A stretch of 10,394 bases of DNA from Deltaproteobacteria bacterium. GTDB taxonomy: Bacteria > Desulfobacterota > Desulfobulbia > Desulfobulbales > Desulfocapsaceae. Of this stretch, positions 7,025-10,394 are shown piece by piece (positions within the stretch are counted from its first letter, which is position 1; the number at the start of each line of letters is the position of its first letter). The position numbers were made by a program, and so were the translations under genes. The stretch lies in assembly GCA_021779275.1 (NCBI GenBank), contig JAJYAX010000019.1, forward strand, positions 1 to 10,394. Direction: 5' to 3'. The notes under the pieces were generated by a model that worked only from the letters and a program-made list of their open reading frames with translations, ran no database searches and was not told where the DNA came from.

Positions 7025-7040
7025 ATCCGGATCAGCCTGC
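7010..7040. promoter_or_regulatory. Inverted repeat GCAGGCT-N17-AGCCTGC around the -35 region
   Basis: Two perfect 7-bp arms at 7010-7016 and 7034-7040, centres 24 bp apart, enclose the candidate -35 element of the dehydrogenase promoter. Spacing near two helical turns would place both arms on roughly the same DNA face, as for a dimer or two regulator monomers. A likely target for the divergently encoded regulator, but unproven. Confidence 0.4.
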
Positions 7041-7218
7041 CGATGACTCATACAGTAATGCAGAAAGAACTGAGACAGGTAGATCAATCCTGCTCGTTTA
7101 TTGCCTGATCCTCCGGATGAATCGATAATTGTTGTAACGCGAAATTGTCTATGGCATCCTCAACCAAGAGGGATTAGTTTCCAATCATTCAATCAATAAG
7201 ACAGTTGAGAGCAACGGA

Positions 7219-8130
7219 ATGAAAACTGAACTCAACAACCTGGGAAAGAGTATTGCGCGATGGACCGATGCAGGCGACCGGCTCACTACCGCCGTTCCGG
7301 GCCTGTCGCTTTTTCGAAAGGATGAACCCACCCAACCCCAGAGCATCATGTATGAACCGCGCGTCTGCATGATCACCCAAGGGGCCAAACGCGTTCTGCT
7401 TGGCGACGAAACCTATGTCTATGACGCCGAGCATTTTTTGATCACGTCCGTTGACCTGCCCACGGTTGTCCAGATTATTGAGGCAAGCCCGGAGAAGCCT
7501 TGTCTGGGGCTCACCCTGAAACTCGATCAGCGTGAGATGTCGCAGCTGCTGGTGGACAGCCATCTTCCGCCGCCGCGTCCGCAGCAGTCGAGCCGGGGAA
7601 TGGCGACCGGCGAGCTTACGTTGCCGCTGGTCGCCACCTTCCGGCGGTTGCTTGACCTGCTCGATGAGCCGCGGGACATACCTATCCTTGCTCCGATAAT
7701 AGAGCGGGAAATCTTTTACCGTTTGCTGGTGAGCGATCAAGGCGCCCGTCTGCGCCAAATGGCGTCAGTCGGAAGTCAGAGTCATCAGATAGCGCGTGCT
7801 ATCCATTGGTTGAAGGATAATTTCACCCGGCCGTTGCATATTGATGACCTTGCATCGCAGGTCAATATGAGCACCTCGACCTTCCACCATCATTTCCGGT
7901 CGTTGACGGCCATGAGCCCGCTGCAGTATCAGAAATGGCTGCGTTTGAGTGAAGCCCGGCGTTTGATGCTGGCAGAACGTCTGGATGCAGCGACCGTGGC
8001 CTTTCAGGTCGGCTATGAGAGTCCCTCTCAATTCAACCGTGAGTATAGCCGGTTATTCGGCCTGCCGCCCCTGAAGGACATCATAAATCTGCGCCAGGGG
8101 GCCGCCAGTGTTTTGGAGATAGCAGAGTAG
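7219..8130 (+). CDS. AraC-family transcriptional regulator, YqhC-like
   Basis: A 303-residue one-component regulator. Residues about 25-180 form the N-terminal AraC_N-type sensing domain (YEPRVCMITQGAKRVLLGDE at 45-64, then YVYDAEHFLITSVDLP). Residues about 190-285 are the double helix-turn-helix domain: IDDLASQVNMSTSTFHHHF in the first unit, and AATVAFQVGYESPSQFNREY then FGLPP in the second, the classic AraC signature. This combination is that of E. coli YqhC, which activates yqhD and dkgA in response to aldehydes. The gene is divergent from the Zn-alcohol dehydrogenase, and YqhD- and DkgA-like genes lie downstream of that gene, so control of the minus-strand cluster is the natural inference. 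Cys50 and Cys95 in the sensing domain could be electrophile targets. The ribosome binding site is weak, so expression is probably low. Confidence 0.92.
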   Translation: MKTELNNLGKSIARWTDAGDRLTTAVPGLSLFRKDEPTQPQSIMYEPRVCMITQGAKRVLLGDETYVYDAEHFLITSVDLPTVVQIIEASPEKPCLGLTLKLDQREMSQLLVDSHLPPPRPQQSSRGMATGELTLPLVATFRRLLDLLDEPRDIPILAPIIEREIFYRLLVSDQGARLRQMASVGSQSHQIARAIHWLKDNFTRPLHIDDLASQVNMSTSTFHHHFRSLTAMSPLQYQKWLRLSEARRLMLAERLDAATVAFQVGYESPSQFNREYSRLFGLPPLKDIINLRQGAASVLEIAE

Positions 8131-8162
8131 CAGGCCTCACTGATCATGAACACCAGCCGGAA

Positions 8163-8771
8163 TCAGGCTGTCGTGTTGATGAAGTTAAGGGAAGAACTGC
8201 CCTGTTGATTGAGATTCCTCTCAAGATTTTGCAAGAATGTCTGCAAACCCGTAGCTGAAGCCCCCGTGTCCGAATCCCCGCCCATCGCAGTGACCAGACT
8301 CTGGAAATCCGACTGCAGGTGGCTGAGATCAGCGATCTGTGTCGAGGCGGCGGCGCTGTCCGGGGCAGTGTCGCCGGTCGCGTTACTGTCCGCCAGCGCC
8401 TGTATAACATCCTGAATGGAGATTGTCATCGGAGGAGAATATGCTCTGCTGCTGCTTGTCCCGCTCGCCTGGTCCTGCATTGTGGTAAAAAGATCATGCA
8501 TGAACTTATACAGAGCCTTTTGAGCAACGGGCGTGGCGGCTGCGTCTGTGCCGCCGGTGCTGCTTGAACCGGCCGTACCGCTGGCCGGAGATGATATATC
8601 GAGCGTCAACCCCATCTGGCTGAGCGCCTCCTGGGCGGCACTCATTATCCCGCCGCCGGAAGGAGGTGGAGGTTGCGGCCCTGGCGCCTGACTAGTAGTG
8701 CTGTTGCTTGGACTATCTGTCGTGAAGAGTCGAGACAGTATAGAACTTGAAATACCGTTTATAGTAGTCAT
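8163..8771 (-). CDS. Ser/Thr/Ala-rich protein of unknown function
   Basis: A 202-residue protein, convergent with the regulator (32-bp gap) and divergent from the PEP carboxykinase. There is no signal peptide, membrane span or cysteine. Low-complexity stretches rich in Ser, Thr, Gly, Ala and Pro, including PQPPPPSGGG near 33-42, separate four better-ordered blocks: SAAQEALSQMGLTLDIS (44-60), AQKALYKFMHDLFTTMQ (83-99), HLQSDFQSLVTAMGGD (151-166) and LQTFLQNLERNLNQQ (176-190). The end is NFINTTA. The helical blocks have a heptad-like pattern of Leu and Phe. I recall similar Ser-rich hypothetical proteins ending in NTTA in other proteobacteria but know no function for them. AAGGA lies 9 nt before the ATG. 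Composition is biased but the amphipathic blocks make a real gene likely. Confidence 0.75.
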   Translation of the reverse strand: MTTINGISSSILSRLFTTDSPSNSTTSQAPGPQPPPPSGGGIMSAAQEALSQMGLTLDISSPASGTAGSSSTGGTDAAATPVAQKALYKFMHDLFTTMQDQASGTSSSRAYSPPMTISIQDVIQALADSNATGDTAPDSAAASTQIADLSHLQSDFQSLVTAMGGDSDTGASATGLQTFLQNLERNLNQQGSSSLNFINTTA

Positions 8772-8928
8772 TTCAAGGTTTCCTTAAGATCAGGATAGCG
8801 GTGATGTTCTGAAGACTCACAATGTGCTCAATGGCCGGGTTGATGCAGCGGAACTGAACCCTGCCTGCTAAAGTTCCTCTCTCCGTACAACAATTTTAAA
8901 TCAAGCATATATTTATCGGCAAGCAGCC

Positions 8929-9039
8929 ATGATTATTTTAGGAATTTTTTTGCTATCCGGTCATTATATTCACGATGCCAGGAATTTTCAAAAAATGGCG
9001 AAGGAAAGGACCAGTCCCGCCCCGGAAAATCATCAATAA
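8929..9039 (+). other. 36-codon reading frame, hydrophobic N-terminus
   Basis: ATG at 8929 opens MIILGIFLLSGHYIH, followed by a charged tail and TAA at 9037-9039. The first ten or so residues are hydrophobic enough for a short membrane anchor. The upstream sequence has no clear Shine-Dalgarno, and the end runs into the repeat region of the carboxykinase promoter, so it may be chance in AT-rich DNA. Confidence 0.15.
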
Positions 9040-9059
9040 TTGTTCGGATATTCATCAAT
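9030..9059 (+). promoter_or_regulatory. Tandem repeat TCATCAAT upstream of the carboxykinase promoter
   Basis: TCATCAAT occurs at 9030-9037 and 9052-9059, 22 bp apart, and each copy is followed by a TTGTT (9040-9044 and 9061-9065). The second copy ends 4 bp before the -35 element. Two same-orientation sites about two helical turns apart next to a -35 is the usual layout for an activator binding twice. The regulator is unknown. Confidence 0.45.
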
Positions 9060-9063
9060 TTTG

Positions 9064-9092
9064 TTGACTACCGGCAGAAAAAAACGTATGGT
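9064..9092 (+). promoter_or_regulatory. Sigma-70-like promoter of the PEP carboxykinase
   Basis: TTGACT (9064-9069) as -35, a 17-bp spacer and TATGGT (9087-9092) as -10: five and four of six consensus bases with ideal spacing. Transcription would begin near 9099, giving a leader of about 80 nt before the ATG at 9180. Confidence 0.6.
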
Positions 9093-9179
9093 GGCACGGT
9101 AAAAATCCCCATCGTATCAAGTCCATGCATATGATGGATATGATCTGTATTTTTTAAATATTTTAAGGAGTTAACGAGG

Positions 9180-10394
9180 ATGTTGGAACTTAAGAAAAAC
9201 AATGACATACTTATGGCCGTTGGAGGGGTTGATTCAACCGCCGCCGCAATGGCTGTAATAGAGAAAAATCTTGATGCCGCTAACGTGAAAAAATTATCCT
9301 TGATCAAAAACACCGACGCGCTGATCAAGGTGGCCAATGCAATCTCGATGTGTCAGCCGGATTCGGTTTTCATAGATACCGGCAGTGCTGAAGATATACA
9401 ATGGATACGGGAACATTCCCTTGCCAAGGGCGAAGAGAAGAAGCTCGCCAAAGAAGGCCACACCATTCACTTCGACCTGCCGCAGGATCAGGCCCGACTC
9501 GTCAATCAAACCTACTATATCATTAATGAAGGGGAGAAGATGAGCTCTCTGGCCAAATCCGTGCTGCGCGCCGAGGCGCTGGAGTACATACGGAAATTCA
9601 TGGTCGGCATAATGAAGGGAAAAACACTGATGGTCGGGTTTTACAGCCGGGGTCCCGTCGGCGCCCAGGCGGCCATCCCCGCCATCGAGATATCTTCATC
9701 CGCCTATGTCATGCACTCGGCCGAACTCCTCTACCGGAATTGCTACACCAGCTTCGACGCCGAGGCCAAGCGGGCCGGGCTCTTTTTCACCAATGTCCAT
9801 TCGGAGGGTGAAAACACCCCGGAGAACGTCCCCAACGCCAGGATCTTCATGGACAGAAGCTGGATGACGACCTTCGCCACCTTCTGCACCTATGCCGGAA
9901 ACACCCTCCTTCTGAAAAAAGGAAATCACCGTTTCAGCGTCGATTACTGCACCTATTACAAGGTTGAGCAGGAACTCTCCGAGCATATGTTCATCACCGG
10001 CATGACCGGCCCGGGCGGCAGGAAGACCTTCTTCGCCGGTGCGGCGCCTTCCGGTTGCGGCAAGACGACAACGGCGATGGTGGGTACTGATTTCATCGGC
10101 GACGACCTGGCCCAGCTCTGGATTGCCGCCGACGGCACTCTCCGCGCCATCAACCCGGAGAAGGGCATCTTCGGGATCGTCGAGGATGTTAATCTGGAAG
10201 GCGACCCCTTTCTGATGGAATGCCTCCGCGGCCATGGCACCGAGGTTATCTGGTCAAACGTCCTGATCGATGACGACGGCATCCCGCATTGGGTTGGTCA
10301 TAACGAAGACGCCCCGAAAAAGGGAATCAATTTCCAGGGCGAATGGTACGAAGGCAAGAGGGATGCCGACGGCAATCTGGTTCCGATGTCCCAT
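9180..10394 (+). CDS. Phosphoenolpyruvate carboxykinase (GTP), divergent, N-terminal two-thirds
   Basis: The first 405 residues of a frame that runs off the right edge; GTP-type enzymes are about 600 long. The enzyme interconverts oxaloacetate and GTP with phosphoenolpyruvate, CO2 and GDP in the cytoplasm, for gluconeogenesis or anaplerosis. The P-loop is AGAAPSGCGKTTTAM (286-300), with the active-site Cys293 that marks the GTP class and the phosphate-binding Lys295. The kinase-2 motif IGDDLAQLW (306-314) supplies the metal-binding Asp309. Lys246/Lys247 (LLLKKG) and His269 (SEHMFITG) match the Mn2+ ligands of animal PEPCK. RGPVG (157-161) aligns with the family's xGPxGS substrate loop, and INPEKGIFGI (324-333) with INPENGFFGV. 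Departures from consensus (SGCGKTTT for SACGKTN, QLW for WMK) place it in a divergent branch. AAGGAG lies 9 nt before the ATG. Confidence 0.9.
   Translation, partial: MLELKKNNDILMAVGGVDSTAAAMAVIEKNLDAANVKKLSLIKNTDALIKVANAISMCQPDSVFIDTGSAEDIQWIREHSLAKGEEKKLAKEGHTIHFDLPQDQARLVNQTYYIINEGEKMSSLAKSVLRAEALEYIRKFMVGIMKGKTLMVGFYSRGPVGAQAAIPAIEISSSAYVMHSAELLYRNCYTSFDAEAKRAGLFFTNVHSEGENTPENVPNARIFMDRSWMTTFATFCTYAGNTLLLKKGNHRFSVDYCTYYKVEQELSEHMFITGMTGPGGRKTFFAGAAPSGCGKTTTAMVGTDFIGDDLAQLWIAADGTLRAINPEKGIFGIVEDVNLEGDPFLMECLRGHGTEVIWSNVLIDDDGIPHWVGHNEDAPKKGINFQGEWYEGKRDADGNLVPMSH

Larger units (their letters stand above)
8772..9179. other. 408-bp spacer between the unknown Ser-rich gene and the PEP carboxykinase
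   Basis: AT-rich, with long A and T runs. It should hold promoters in both directions. On the plus side there is a clear sigma-70-like promoter and a tandem repeat, listed separately. The leader ahead of the carboxykinase also has ATATGAT twice (9129-9135, 9138-9144) and an AT-only stretch before AAGGAG. No clear minus-strand promoter was found for the Ser-rich gene. One short plus-strand frame (8929-9039) is listed separately. Confidence 0.5.

Noticed and set aside
8154..8170. CAGCC-N7-GGCTG as a terminator between the convergent regulator and Ser-rich genes
   Set aside because: Only a 5-bp stem with no T-run, and it overlaps the stop codon of the Ser-rich gene; not distinguishable from chance.
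9090..9106. TGGCACG resembling the -24 box of a sigma-54 promoter
   Set aside because: The GC dinucleotide required at -12 is missing at the right spacing (AT is found), and a better sigma-70-like promoter overlaps.

Overview
The window looks like chromosomal DNA of a Gram-negative, probably anaerobic bacterium. GC content is moderate to high in genes and lower in gene starts and spacers, and Shine-Dalgarno sequences are strong. An oxygen-sensitive 2-hydroxyacyl-CoA dehydratase-type iron-sulfur protein sits with its ATP-dependent activator, and a divergent GTP-type PEP carboxykinase is present. This would fit Desulfobacterota (the former delta-proteobacteria), but that placement is an inference from gene content and no rRNA or marker gene is present.

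Layout. (1) Positions 1-1548, minus strand: a two-gene unit of a YjiM/double-cubane-type dehydratase-like protein followed after 15 bp by the start of its BadF/HgdC-type activator, which runs off the left edge. (2) 1549-1869: a spacer with a candidate promoter, a small inverted repeat and a hairpin. (3) 1870-6968, minus strand: a redox gene cluster read from right to left as Zn-dependent alcohol dehydrogenase (YahK/CAD type), cupin, membrane-anchored metallophosphoesterase, remnant of an iron-dependent alcohol dehydrogenase, aldo/keto reductase, and short-chain dehydrogenase. (4) 6969-7218: a divergent control region with two clear dyad symmetries. (5) 7219-8130, plus strand: an AraC-family regulator. 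(6) 8163-8771, minus strand: a Ser/Thr/Ala-rich protein of unknown function. (7) 8772-9179: a 408-bp spacer with a good sigma-70-like promoter and a tandem repeat. (8) 9180 to the right edge, plus strand: the first 405 residues of a GTP-type PEP carboxykinase.

How it fits together. In Escherichia coli the AraC-family regulator YqhC controls yqhD (an iron/zinc-dependent aldehyde reductase) and dkgA (an aldo/keto reductase). The same three families occur here, together with a YahK-type aldehyde reductase, an SDR and a cupin. The most economical reading is an inducible island for reducing toxic short-chain or electrophilic carbonyls. The YqhD-like member has lost its core: about 82 N-terminal residues are joined in frame to about 36 C-terminal residues, so it cannot be a working dehydrogenase. 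Several very short reading frames with good ribosome binding sites sit in the gaps of the same cluster and may be further remnants. The points most worth checking are this collapsed Fe-ADH, the dehydratase/activator pair as a single-subunit double-cubane enzyme, the dyads in the ADH/araC control region, and the tandem repeat next to the PEP carboxykinase promoter.
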